Assembly (NCBI GenBank): GCA_963696545.1
Contig: CAVOKQ010000012.1
Location: 248,001 to 312,000, forward strand
Direction of reading: 5' to 3'
Length of the DNA: 64,000 bases
Origin: RPQJ01 sp963696545
Lineage (GTDB): Bacteria; Pseudomonadota; Gammaproteobacteria; Steroidobacterales; Steroidobacteraceae
Shown here: positions 29,207-38,396 of the stretch, piece after piece
Layout: each line of letters opens with the position of its first letter
Position numbering within the stretch: the stretch's first letter is position 1
Translations under genes and position numbers: made by a program
Notes under the pieces: generated by a model
Seen by the model: only the letters and a program-made list of their open reading frames with translations
Databases searched by the model: none
What the model was told of the DNA's origin: nothing

Positions 29207-29234
29207 CCCAGTATAGTCCTACTCAACAGTAGGA
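29201..29234. promoter_or_regulatory. Paired palindromes, likely TetR-type operators
   Basis: ATACTG-CC-CAGTAT (29201-29214) and TCCTACT-CAAC-AGTAGGA (29217-29234) are perfect inverted repeats two bases apart. They lie between the divergent TetR gene and icmF and cover the candidate -10 boxes of both. A third, looser pair (GACGGTC 29164-29170 and GACCGTC 29179-29185) lies just upstream. Confidence 0.55.
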
Positions 29235-29273
29235 ATACACTCGGTTGGACGCGTGATCGAACGGAGCAGGCTC

Positions 29274-32200
29274 ATGACCGCAGGCAAGGCGACCCGCACG
29301 GCGCGACGGCTTCCCGAGACCCGGGGCGAGGATGCGCCGTTGCGATTCGTCAGCGCGGCCTCGCTGTTCGACGGCCACGACGCGGCGATCAACATCATCC
29401 GCCGCATGCTGCAGGCGCACGGCGCCGAGGTGATCCACCTCGGGCCACAACCGCAGCGTCGCCGACATCGTTCGCGCCGCGATCCAGGAGGACGCGCGAC
29501 GGCATCGCCGTGAGTTCCTACCAGGGCGGGCACAACGAGTACTTCCGCTACATGGTCGACATGCTGCGCGGGCTCGGCGCCGGGCACATCCGGGTCGTGG
29601 TCGGCGGGGGCGGCACGATCGCGCCGCACGAGATCGAGGAGCTTGCACGCCTACGGCGTCGAGCGCATTTATTCGCCGGAGGACGGCCGCAAGCTCGGGC
29701 TCGACGGCATGATCGACGACGTGCTCGATCGCGTGCGCGCGTGGTCGCGTCCCGAGTTCCGCTTCGGTCCGGTCGGGCCGCGCGATCACCAGCAGATCGC
29801 GCGCACGATCTCGGCGCTCGAGCTCGAGGACGACGCGTCGGGCCTGCGCGAGACATTGCGCAAGGCAGTGGCCAGGATCGAGCACCGGGCCCCGGTGGTC
29901 GGCATCACGGGCACCGGCGGCGCGGGCAAGTCGAGCCTCACCGACGAGCTGCTGATGCGCTTCGTGCGGCATTTCCCGGATCGCAACATCGCGGTCGTGG
30001 CCATGGACCCGACGCGGCGCCGCAGCGGCGGCGCGCTGCTCGGCGACCGCATCCGCATGAACTCGCTCGCGGCCGAGCAGGTGTTCATGCGCTCGCTCGC
30101 GACGCGGCGCCAGAACCTTGCCACCAGCGCGGTGCTGGCCGACGTGCTGAACCTGCTGCGCTGTGCCAGCTTCGACCTGGTGGTCGTCGAGACCGCCGGC
30201 ATAGGCCAGAGCGACTCGGAAATCGTCGACCTCGTGGACGTACCGCTATACGTGATGACGAGCGAGTACGGTGCCGCGAGCCAGCTCGAGAAGATCGACA
30301 TGCTCGACTTCGCGGAGCTGATCGCGCTGAACAAGTTCGAGAAGCGTGGCGCCGAGGACGCGCTGCGCGACGTGCGCAAGCAGTGGCGCCGCAATCACGT
30401 GGCGTTCCAGCTGCCCGATGCGGACGTGCCGGTGTTCCCGACGATTGCGAGCCGCTTCAACGACCCGGGCGTCAACCGTCTGTTCGCCGCGCTGGTCGGC
30501 AAGCTCGGACGCGAAATCCGGGTCTGGCGGCAGGCGCTGGACCGTCGCTGACCCGGGCCCGACGACCTTGGTCGAGCGGCATGCACTGGTGCCCGCTAAT
30601 CGCACGCGGTACCTTGCAGAGATCGCCGCGAACGGCCGGCGCGCGAGCACCGACCGCAGCACCGTGCCGAGGCGGCGAGCCGCGCCAACAGCCTGTACGA
30701 GGCACTGCGCGCGCTGGGCGACCCGCTGCTGCCGGCCGCGCTCGATCGCTTTCCCGATGCGGCGCTGACCGATGCGACAGACTCTGCGCGCGCACGATTG
30801 CGCGACGCATACAACGACGCGCTCGATGCCGTCGGGCCCGAAGCCGTGGATCAGTTGCGCCACTGGCCGACGCTCGCTCGATCAGCGACGGATCCCGAGT
30901 ACTGCTACGTCGTGCGCGGCCGCGAGGTCCGCGGCGACAACTACACCGAGACACTGAGCCACACGCAGGTGCCGAAGCTCGCGGTGCCGAAGTATCGCGA
31001 CTGGGGCGACTTGCTGACGTTCCTGCTGAAGGAAAACCTGCCCGGCCACTTCCCGTACACGGCCGGCGTCTTCCCGTATCGCCGCGAGGACGAGGACCCG
31101 ACGCGGATGTTCGCCGGCGAGGGCGCGCCGGAGCGCACCAACCGGCGCTTCCACTACCTCGCCGGAGGGCACGGCGCCGCGCGCCTCTCGACCGCCTTCG
31201 ACTCGGCGACGCTTTACGGCGAAGACCCGGACGAGCGCCCCGACATCTACGGCCAGATCGGCAACTCGGGCGTGTCGATCGCGACGCTCGACGACATGAA
31301 GAAGCTCTACTCGGGCTTCGACCTCTGCGCCCCGACGACGTCGGTGTCGATGACGATCAACGGGCCGGCGCCGATGATTCTCGCGATGTTCATGAACACC
31401 GCGATCGACCAGCGCGTGGAGCGCTACCTGCGCGAGACAGGGCCGCTGGGCGGAGGCCGAGAAGAAGATCGCGGAGCTGTTCCGCGGTCGCGAGCGGCCG
31501 ACGCTACAAGGGCGAGCTGCCGGCGGGTCACGACGGCTCGGGGCTCGGGCTCCTCGGCGTGACCGGCGACCAGTTGCTCGATCGCGAGACCTACGCGCGA
31601 ATCCGCGCCGAGGCGCTCGCGCAGGTGCGCGGCACCGTGCAGGCGGACATCCTGAAGGAGGACCAGGCGCAGAACACCTGCATCTTCTCGACGGAGTTCG
31701 CGCTGCGGATGATGGGCGACGTGCAGCAGTACTTCATCGGACAACAACGTGCGGAACTTCTACTCGGTGTCGATCTCCGGCTACCACATCGCCGAAGCCG
31801 GGGCGAACCCGATCTCGCAGCTCGCGTTCACGCTCGCGAACGGTTTCACGTTCGTCGAGTACTACCTGGCGCGCGGCATGAGGATCGACGACTTCGCGCC
31901 GAACCTGTCGTTCTTCTTCTCGAACGGCATGGATCCCGGAGTACGCGGTGATCGGCCGCGTGGCGCGGCGCATCTGGGCGCGCGCGATGCGCGACCTCTA
32001 CGGCGGCGGACCGCGCTCGCAGAAGCTCAAGTACCACATCCAGACGTCGGGCGCGCAGCCTGCACGCGCGGGAGATCCAGTTCAACGACATCCGCACGAC
32101 GCTGCAGGCGCTGCTACGCGCTGTTCGACAACTGCAACAGCCTGCACACGAACGCCTACGACGAGGCGATCACGACGCCGACCGAGGAGTCGGTGCGCCG

Positions 32201-32735
32201 CGCGGTCGCGATCCAGCTGATCATCAACAGGGAGCTCGGGCCTCAACAAGACGAGAACCCGTGGCAGGGCTCGTTCGTCGTCGAGGAGCTCACCGATGCG
32301 TCGAGGAGGCCGTGTTCCGCGAGTTCGAGCGCATCTCCGAGCGCGGCGGCGTGCTCGGCGCGATGGAGACGATGTACCAGCGCAGCAAGATCCAGGAAGA
32401 GAGCCTGCACTACGAGACGATGAAGCACGACGGACGCCTGCCGATCATCGGCGTCAACACGTTTCTCGGAGCGGAGGACGGCGGAGCCGAGATCCGCGGG
32501 GCCGAGCTCATTCGCTCGACCGAGGACGAGAAGGCAGCACCAGGTGCGCTCGGTGCGAGCATTCCTCGAGCACAACTCCGAGCGCAGGCCGACAGCGCTG
32601 AATGACTTGCAGGCAGTCGCCGCGGGCGGCGGCAACGTCTTCGACGCGCTGATGGAGACCGTGAAGGTGGCGTCGCTCGGCAGCATCTCGCGCGCGCTGT
32701 ACCAGGTCGGCGGGCAGTACCGGCGCAACATGTAA
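29274..32735 (+). CDS. icmF: Fused isobutyryl-CoA mutase (B12-dependent acyl-CoA mutase with G-protein chaperone), multiply frameshifted
   Basis: One gene encodes, in order, a B12-binding domain (SAASLFDGHDAAIN with the cobalt-ligand His), a MeaB/ArgK-like GTPase chaperone (GITGTGGAGKSSLTDELL, VVETAGIGQSDSEIVDLVD, NKFEKRGAEDAL) and the mutase TIM barrel (FPYTAGVFPYRREDEDPTRMFAGEG, DIYGQIGNSGVSIATLDDM, SVSMTINGPAPMILAMFMN, FVEYYLARGM). This order is that of IcmF, which interconverts isobutyryl-CoA and n-butyryl-CoA and in some forms isovaleryl-CoA and pivalyl-CoA. Around fifteen single-base indels interrupt the frame; several are plain extra bases (near 29450, 29493, 29643). The ATG at 29274 is chosen; GTG at 29253 is possible. 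The product would feed straight-chain butyryl-CoA to the thiolase/ETF-QO block opposite. Confidence 0.9.
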
Positions 32736-32754
32736 CGGCCTCGCGACCGCGCGA

Positions 32755-33513
32755 TCAGTGGCGAGTCGTCGCGGCTCGCTGCGGAATGAAGATCACGCAC
32801 GCCACGATGAAGGCCAGCAGGACCGCCGAGGCGCCGAAGCGACTCAGGTCGAGCCCGCCTGCGCTCAGCGGCTTGTCCAGGAAATCTCCCACGACCGCGC
32901 CCAACGGACGGGTGAGCACGAAGGCGGCCCAGAAAAGAGCGGTTCGTGAAACACCGGACCAGCGGTACGCGGCGGCCACGAGGGCCAGCAGCACCGTGAA
33001 GATCGCCATCCCGCCGAGGTAGCCCATGCCCGCGCTGTCTGCAGTCCAGTCGCCCAGTGCAGTACCGAGCGTCTGCGACCACATGATCGTCACCCAGTAG
33101 AAGATCTCCGCCTGTGGCGAACTCACCGAGTCGACCGCGACCGTGCCGAGCGTCCTGCGCCAGATGACCAGCGAACCGACCAGCAGCGCAAGGAGCAGCA
33201 GGCTGCCCCCGGGATACCCGATTCCCAGTGACCGGTCGGCAAAATCAGCGAGCGTCGTGCCGAGCGTCGTCGACGCGATGATCGTGGTCCAGTACAGCAA
33301 CGGACTGAAACGCGACGCCCTGATCTGGGCGCCGACGGCGACAACCATGATCGCGGCGAACACGCCCGTCGCCTCCAGGTAGCCGAGGCCCATCGACATC
33401 GACACGGCATCGCCGGCGGTTTCGCCAAGCGTGGTCGCGGCGATCTTGATCAGCCAGAAGACGAGAGTGACCTCGGGCACTTTCGCCAGGTCCTTGTCGA
33501 TGTCGTTGGCCAT
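32755..33513 (-). CDS. COG4705-type membrane protein with four internal repeats
   Basis: A 252-residue inner-membrane protein with about eight hydrophobic helices. The sequence is four copies of a helix-pair unit, each starting with an aromatic pair and a TTLG-like turn: FWLIKIAATTLGETAGD, YWTTIIASTTLGTTLAD, YWVTIMWSQTLGTALGD and FWAAFVLTRPLGAVVGD. Repeats 1-3 end in GLGY, GIGY and GMGY; repeat 4 diverges. It matches the uncharacterised membrane proteins grouped as COG4705. Function is unknown. The gene is intact, convergent with icmF and eight bases downstream of an acyltransferase gene. Confidence 0.8.
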   Translation of the reverse strand: MANDIDKDLAKVPEVTLVFWLIKIAATTLGETAGDAVSMSMGLGYLEATGVFAAIMVVAVGAQIRASRFSPLLYWTTIIASTTLGTTLADFADRSLGIGYPGGSLLLLALLVGSLVIWRRTLGTVAVDSVSSPQAEIFYWVTIMWSQTLGTALGDWTADSAGMGYLGGMAIFTVLLALVAAAYRWSGVSRTALFWAAFVLTRPLGAVVGDFLDKPLSAGGLDLSRFGASAVLLAFIVACVIFIPQRAATTRH

Positions 33514-33521
33514 GGATCAAG

Positions 33522-34253
33522 TCACCCCACGGCAGCAAGGTCCGGCTCGTCGAGCCGCTGGAGCATGCGCCGCCGCGTTTCGTCGCGCAGGGTGTCCGGC
33601 GTGCCTGTCGCGGCCAACGGCTCGAGGATCTCGACGACGATCCGGCCGGGCCGGGTGATGATCGCGCGGTTCGGCAGCGCGCGCCTGGCGCCATGAATGA
33701 TGGTCGGCACGACAGGCACTCCGCCCCGCGCCGCGGCCGCGAACGCGCCGATGTGAAACCGCTTCAGGCCTGATTTCTCATCGAACGTGCCCTCCGGGAA
33801 GAACACCAGTGAATGTCCCTGCGCGGCGCGCTTGATCACGCGTCGCGCGTCGCGTTGCCTGCCGCTGCTGCTGTGCCGGTCCACGAACTCGGAGCCGATG
33901 CGCTTCATCAGCAGTCCCGCCACCGGCATGCTCGAGGCCTCGCGCTTGATCACGAATGAAAAGCGCGGCGGCAACGTCGCCTTGAGTATGATCCCGTCGA
34001 GGTAGCTAGCGTGATTGGCCACGACCACGCAGGAACCTTCCGGCAGGTTTTCCAGTCCATTCACCGAGACCCTGAGTCCGAGTACCGCCAGCGCGACTCG
34101 CGCGATCGCGCGCGTGATGCTGCGGCGCCAGTCGAGCCGCGGCACGATCAGCGCCAGCACGGCCGCGACGACCAGCAGCAGCGAGAAGATGACCAGCGCG
34201 AACATTCCGTAGATGGTCCACAGCACGCGCTTCAGCAGTCGCAACATCGGCAC
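33522..34253 (-). CDS. Lysophospholipid acyltransferase (PlsC family)
   Basis: A 243-residue membrane-bound acyltransferase. One or two N-terminal transmembrane helices (MFALVIFSLLLVVAAVLAL) precede the catalytic NHASYLD (NHx4D, residues near 80) and the substrate motif VFFPEGTF. Further PlsC features are GGVPVVPTIIHGA. It probably acylates a lysophospholipid such as 1-acylglycerol-3-phosphate; ornithine-lipid or other acceptors are possible. The gene is intact and upstream of the COG4705 gene on the same strand. Confidence 0.9.
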   Translation of the reverse strand: MPMLRLLKRVLWTIYGMFALVIFSLLLVVAAVLALIVPRLDWRRSITRAIARVALAVLGLRVSVNGLENLPEGSCVVVANHASYLDGIILKATLPPRFSFVIKREASSMPVAGLLMKRIGSEFVDRHSSSGRQRDARRVIKRAAQGHSLVFFPEGTFDEKSGLKRFHIGAFAAAARGGVPVVPTIIHGARRALPNRAIITRPGRIVVEILEPLAATGTPDTLRDETRRRMLQRLDEPDLAAVG

Positions 34254-34409
34254 GGATCCTCGGGTGGCCGGCGCAGTCTGCGCGCGCCGGCGGCATTCTG
34301 TGAACTGGATCCGAGTTATGTTAATGGGGGGCGGGATCTGTGAGCGCAGTCACGTCGGGGCCGCCGGCACGGCTCGCATACTTCGCGCCACAGAAGGTCC
34401 AGAGGTCCC

Positions 34410-35358
34410 ATGAGTACAGCAGTCAAGTCCAGTGTCCTTGCCCGCGCCTCGCGCGGCGGCACGCGCGGGCCCGGTCCGATCGACCGGTTCCTCGACGCTG
34501 TCTGGATGGAACGCGGCCTCTCGCCCAACACGCTCGCAGCCTATCGCGCCGACCTGACGGCGCTCGTCGCTGGCTCGGCGACGCACGAAGCGACTCGACA
34601 TCGCGCCAACCGTGGCGACCTGCTGGGCTTCATCGCGTGGCGCGTCGAAGCCGGTGCCCGGCCGCGCTCGACGGCGCGCCAGCTGTCCTCCTTCCGCCGT
34701 TTCTTCCGCTATCTGGTCCGCGAGGGCGCGCTGCGCGAGGACCCGACCGCGCAGATCGCGATGCCGAAGATCGGTCGCTCGCTGCCGAAGATCGCTCTCC
34801 GAGGAGGAAGTCGAGTCGCTGCTGTCCGCGCCGATCGTGAGCGATCCGCTGGGCCACCGTGACCGCACCATGCTCGAGGTGCTGTACGCCACGGGGCTGC
34901 GCGTCTCCGAACTCGTCAGCCTGAAGTACTGGCCGCGGTGAACCTGAACCAGGGCGTGCTGCGCGTGCTCGGCAAGGGCGATCGCGAGCGACTGATTCCG
35001 CTCGGCGAGGAAGCCGTGCGCTGGCTGCAGCGAGTTCATCGCACGGGCCCGCGGGACGAGATCCTGCTCGAGCGGCACCACCGACTACCTGTTCCCGACC
35101 CGCCGCGGCGACCGCATGACGCGCCAGGCGTTCTGGCACATCATCAAGCGCTACGCCCGCAAGTCGAGCATCGACAAGGAACTCTCGCCGCACACGCTGC
35201 GGCACGCGTTCGCGACGCACCTGCTGAACCACGGCGCGGACCTGCGCGTAGTGCAGATGCTGCTCGGCCACAGCGACCTCTCGACGACGCAGATCTACAC
35301 CCACGTCGCCCGCGAGCGCATGAAGGAAATGCACTCGCAGCACCATCCGCGCGGCTGA
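34410..35358 (+). CDS. xerD: Tyrosine recombinase XerD, frameshifted
   Basis: Site-specific recombinase that resolves chromosome dimers at dif with XerC. The N-terminal SAM-like domain (IDRFLDAVWMERGLSPNTLAAYRADL) and the catalytic set are present: Arg in LYATGLRVSELVSL, Lys in VLGKGDRERLIPL, HTLRHAFATHLL (His-x-x-Arg), LLGHSDLSTTQIYTHV (His and the Tyr nucleophile). The total of about 315 codons fits XerD. Three single-base indels are needed, near 34797, 34930 and 35080. It is followed by a dsbC-like gene, as in many gammaproteobacteria. Confidence 0.92.
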
Positions 35359-35482
35359 CCCCGGTCGCGCGGCCACCGGCCACGGGGCCTCTGCTAGACT
35401 GCCGCGCTTTCGGATTGAACCCCGCGCGCCCGCGCTGTCTCAGACGGCGTTCGAGGTTCGCGTTTCCGTACGGATGGATCGA

Positions 35483-36319
35483 ATGCGCACAGCCAGTTTC
35501 ATTGCATCCCTTGCCATATCCGTCGCCGTCGTGGCGCGGCACCGGCCGTCGCACGGACAAGCCAGCTCAGCCGGCGGCCGGCGGTCGCCAAGCCAGCCGC
35601 CCCGGCTGCCGAAGCCCGCACCGGTCGATCCGGCACAGGTGGCCATTCCGGCCGACGTCCGTGCGCGGGTGGTTGCGAAGCTGCACGGCGCGAAGCCGTC
35701 CGACGTCGCCGCCTCGCCACTGGCCCGGCCTCTATGAAGTGACCATGGGCGGCCTGATCGCCTACGTCACCGCCGACGGCAGGTACCTCGTCAGCGGCAA
35801 CATCTACGATCTCGACTCCGAGGTGAACCTCACCGCGGCGCGCCGTAATTCCGCGCGTGCCAAGGCGCTCGCCTCGGCGCCGCGAGGACCAGATGATGAT
35901 CTTCTCGCCTGACAAGCCGAAGATACCGTCACGGTGTTCACGGACATCGATTGCGGGTACTGCCAGCAAGTTCCACAGCCATATCGCCAAGATACAACAA
36001 GCTGGGCGTGCGGGTCCGCTACATGCTGTTCCCGCGCTCCGGTCCGGGCACCGAGTCGTGGAGCAAGGCCGAAGCCGTGTGGTGTTCGTCCGACCGCAAG
36101 GAGGCGCTCACGCGCGCCAAACGCGGCGAGACCGTCAAGGCGAAGAACTGCGGCGACGCGGTCGTGAAGGCCGATTACCAGATGGGCGACGACCTCGGTG
36201 TCGAGGGCACGCCGGCCGTCTTCTCGCAGACCGGCGACTACATCGGCGGGTACCTGACGCCGGAACAGCTGGTCCAGGCGGTGCAGGAATCGCAGAAGAC
36301 CGCGGCCGCGGCCCGCTGA
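35483..36319 (+). CDS. dsbC: DsbC-like thiol:disulfide interchange protein, frameshifted
   Basis: Periplasmic disulfide isomerase. A signal peptide (MRTASFIASLAISVAVVA) and a Pro-rich linker come first, then the dimerisation domain (GLYEVTMGGLIAYVTADGRYLVSGNIYDL) and the thioredoxin domain with active site DCGYC and the cis-Pro loop VEGTPAVFSQTG. Usual isomerase partners DsbD are not in the window. Five or so single-base indels fall between 35718 and 35995. An in-frame ATG at 35474 is an alternative start. The gene is convergent with fdxA, 12 bases apart. Confidence 0.88.
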
Positions 36320-36331
36320 TCGGGCGTCCGT

Positions 36332-36655
36332 TCAGCGTTCGAGCAACGGCAGCTTGTCGGGCTGCCCGTCCCATTCCTTCGCGTCGGCGGGCGACTCCTT
36401 CTTCTCGGTGATTACCGGCCACTGCTTCGCCAGATCGGCGTTCAGCGCCTTGAAGGCCTGCTGACCGTCTGGCAGTTCCTCCTCCGAGAAGATCGCCTCG
36501 GCCGGGCACTCCGGCTCGCACAGCGTGCAGTCGATGCACTCGTCCGGGTCGATCACCAGCAAGTTGGGACCTTCGTGGAAGCAGTCCACCGGGCAGACTT
36601 CCACGCAATCCATGTACTTGCACTTGATGCAGTTTTCAGTGACGACGAAGGTCAT
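36332..36655 (-). CDS. fdxA: 7Fe ferredoxin FdxA
   Basis: A 107-residue ferredoxin with one 3Fe-4S and one 4Fe-4S cluster. Ligand spacing is that of Azotobacter ferredoxin I: Cys9, 17 and 50 for the 3Fe cluster, Cys21, 40, 43 and 46 for the 4Fe cluster (motifs NCIKCKYMDCVEVCPVDC and ECIDCTLCEPECP). The ATG at 36655 starts the standard MTFVVTENCIKCKY. Such ferredoxins carry low-potential electrons and often respond to oxidative stress. The frame is intact. Confidence 0.95.
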   Translation of the reverse strand: MTFVVTENCIKCKYMDCVEVCPVDCFHEGPNLLVIDPDECIDCTLCEPECPAEAIFSEEELPDGQQAFKALNADLAKQWPVITEKKESPADAKEWDGQPDKLPLLER

Positions 36656-36751
36656 CGACTCGCTCCGGGCGTAGGACCAGGCCGCAACCGCTGGCGGCCG
36701 AAAGGGGGCGTATTGTGCCAAAGCGCCGCCGCGCTGCAAAACAAACCGGCG

Positions 36752-37300
36752 TCAGCGGGGCGGGGCCTTGCGGTAATCGATCGACGTGAAGTGGTGCTGC
36801 TCGAGCCCCTGACGCCGGTCGTCCAGGTAGCGCCGGAGCGCGAAATCGACGCTGCGAAAGGCGATGTCGTGCCAGGGTATGTCTTCTTCATTGCAGAGCA
36901 TGACCTCGAGGCTCTCGGGTCCGGCACCGAACTCGGGGTAGGCGAGTCGGGCACGGAACATCACGTGCACCTGGTCGGCGTGCAGCACGTGCACCACCGC
37001 CAGCAGCGAACCGATCTCGACCTCGGCCATCGCCTCCTCGACGGATTCGCGCCGGGCTGCCTCCTGCGTGGTCTCGCCGTTCTCCATGAAACCCGCCGGG
37101 ATCGTCCAATACCCGCGGCGAGGTTCGATCGCGCGGCGGCACAGCAGGATCCGCCCGTCGTGCTCCGGCACGCAGCCGGCGACGATCTTCGGGTTCTGGT
37201 AATGGATTACGCCGCACCCCGTACACACGTGGCGGGGAAGGTGATCACCCTCTGGCACGAGGACCGTGACCGGCTGGCCGCATTGCGAGCAGAAATTCAT
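36752..37300 (-). CDS. NUDIX hydrolase with N-terminal zinc ribbon
   Basis: A 182-residue protein. A four-Cys zinc ribbon (CSQCG and CTGCG) at residues 4-29 is followed by the NUDIX fold with the box GFMENGETTQEAARRESVEEA. The residues G-x5-E-x7-RE-xx-EE are kept, while the Gly after EE is Met here, a variation I believe occurs in this subgroup. The architecture resembles NudC-type NADH pyrophosphatases but is shorter, so ADP-ribose or another nucleotide-sugar diphosphate may be the substrate. The start lies nine bases after the end of tRNA-Leu on the same strand, so cotranscription is possible. Confidence 0.85.
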   Translation of the reverse strand: MNFCSQCGQPVTVLVPEGDHLPRHVCTGCGVIHYQNPKIVAGCVPEHDGRILLCRRAIEPRRGYWTIPAGFMENGETTQEAARRESVEEAMAEVEIGSLLAVVHVLHADQVHVMFRARLAYPEFGAGPESLEVMLCNEEDIPWHDIAFRSVDFALRRYLDDRRQGLEQHHFTSIDYRKAPPR

Positions 37301-37308
37301 GGTCCTCC

Positions 37309-37396
37309 TGGTGCCGGGAGAGGGAATCGAACCCTCACGAGTGATTAGCTCGCCGGATTTTGAGTCCGGTGCGTCTACCAGTTCCGCCATCCCGGC
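37309..37396 (-). tRNA. tRNA-Leu (anticodon CAA)
   Basis: The reverse strand folds as a class II tRNA of 88 bases with encoded CCA. The acceptor stem GCCGGGA pairs with TCCCGGC, the anticodon arm is CCGGA-CTCAAAA-TCCGG with CAA at the centre, a long variable arm follows, and the T arm is GGTTCGATTCC. It reads UUG codons. An isolated TTGACA lies upstream on the minus strand (37454-37449), without a convincing -10 at standard distance. Confidence 0.95.
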
Positions 37397-37610
37397 GCGG
37401 GCCGTGAAGCTTACCCGATCACGACCGGGCCTGCGCAAAAACGTTTTATGTCAACCACTTGCGCGGCATTTCGCAGGCGCAATGGACGTCGTCGAAAGCG
37501 TGGGCTGATCGGCCGATGCGTGCGGATGGAACCAAGTAGAATCGCCGCGGTCTGAGTGCGCACCACGTCGCCTGCGGGCGGCACGCGTTCATTGCACGGA
37601 GAGTGCTCGC

Positions 37611-38321
37611 ATGCGACGACGTTCCTGGCCGTTTGCTTTGCTGTTGCTCGCGCTCGCGGGCCCGACCCGGGCCGCCGAACCGCTGGTCACCGAACTGGTA
37701 GCCGCCGCTCCTGGCGCCAATCCCAAGGTTCTTTCGCTTGCCGCTCGCGCGGCGGAGTGTGCCCGCAAGCAGGGCCTGCTGCAGGGCTTCCACCACCTCG
37801 CAGTCATCGATTACTCGCTGCCGTCGACCAAGCCGCGGCTCTGGGTGTTCGACGTCGACCGCGGCCGGCTGCTGTTCGAGGAACTGGTGGCCCACGGCCG
37901 CAACACCGGCGAGAAAGCCGCCGAGCGTTTCTCGAACGTCGAAGGCAGCAAGATGTCGAGCCTCGGCCTGTTCCAGACGACCGACACTTATTACGGCAAC
38001 AACGGTTACTCGTTGCGGCTGCGCGGTCTCGACCAGGGCTTCAACGACAACGCGTTGTCCCGAGCCATCGTAATGCACGGTGCTCCATACGTGAGCGAAG
38101 CCATCGCGGCGCGCCTGGGGCGGCTGGGTCGCAGCTGGGGATGCCCCGCCGTGCGACAGGAGGTCGCGCGCGTCGTCATCGATACGCTGAAGGGCGGTGC
38201 GTTGCTGTTCGCGTATTACCCGGACAGCAAGTGGCTCAACGAGTCGCCGCTGCTCCAGTGCGGCGACAAGCCGGGCGCGCGGATCGCATACAACACGGCG
38301 AGGCCGTCGCCACGCGGCTGA
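37611..38321 (+). CDS. Exported murein L,D-transpeptidase (YkuD_2 type)
   Basis: A 236-residue periplasmic enzyme with a signal peptide (MRRRSWPFALLLLALAGPTRAA). The catalytic pattern of the larger L,D-transpeptidase family is present: MHGAPY with His156, then LGRSWGCPAV with nucleophile Cys178. WVFDVDRGRLLFEELVAHGRNTG begins the catalytic domain. It may form 3-3 crosslinks or attach proteins to peptidoglycan. A TAGAAT box at 37537-37542 is a possible -10. The 37397-37610 gap holds only this leader and the tRNA upstream region. Confidence 0.88.
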   Translation: MRRRSWPFALLLLALAGPTRAAEPLVTELVAAAPGANPKVLSLAARAAECARKQGLLQGFHHLAVIDYSLPSTKPRLWVFDVDRGRLLFEELVAHGRNTGEKAAERFSNVEGSKMSSLGLFQTTDTYYGNNGYSLRLRGLDQGFNDNALSRAIVMHGAPYVSEAIAARLGRLGRSWGCPAVRQEVARVVIDTLKGGALLFAYYPDSKWLNESPLLQCGDKPGARIAYNTARPSPRG

Positions 38322-38396
38322 CCGCGCCTGCCGGTCCGTCCGGTCGGCTGCGGCTCGAGGCCGGCCTCAAGCGTCGTCTGCTAGCATGCGCGCCCC

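Noticed and set aside
37397..37470. tRNA-Leu promoter
   Set aside because: A TTGACA is present on the minus strand at 37454-37449, but no acceptable -10 hexamer lies 16-19 bases downstream, so it is not listed as a promoter.
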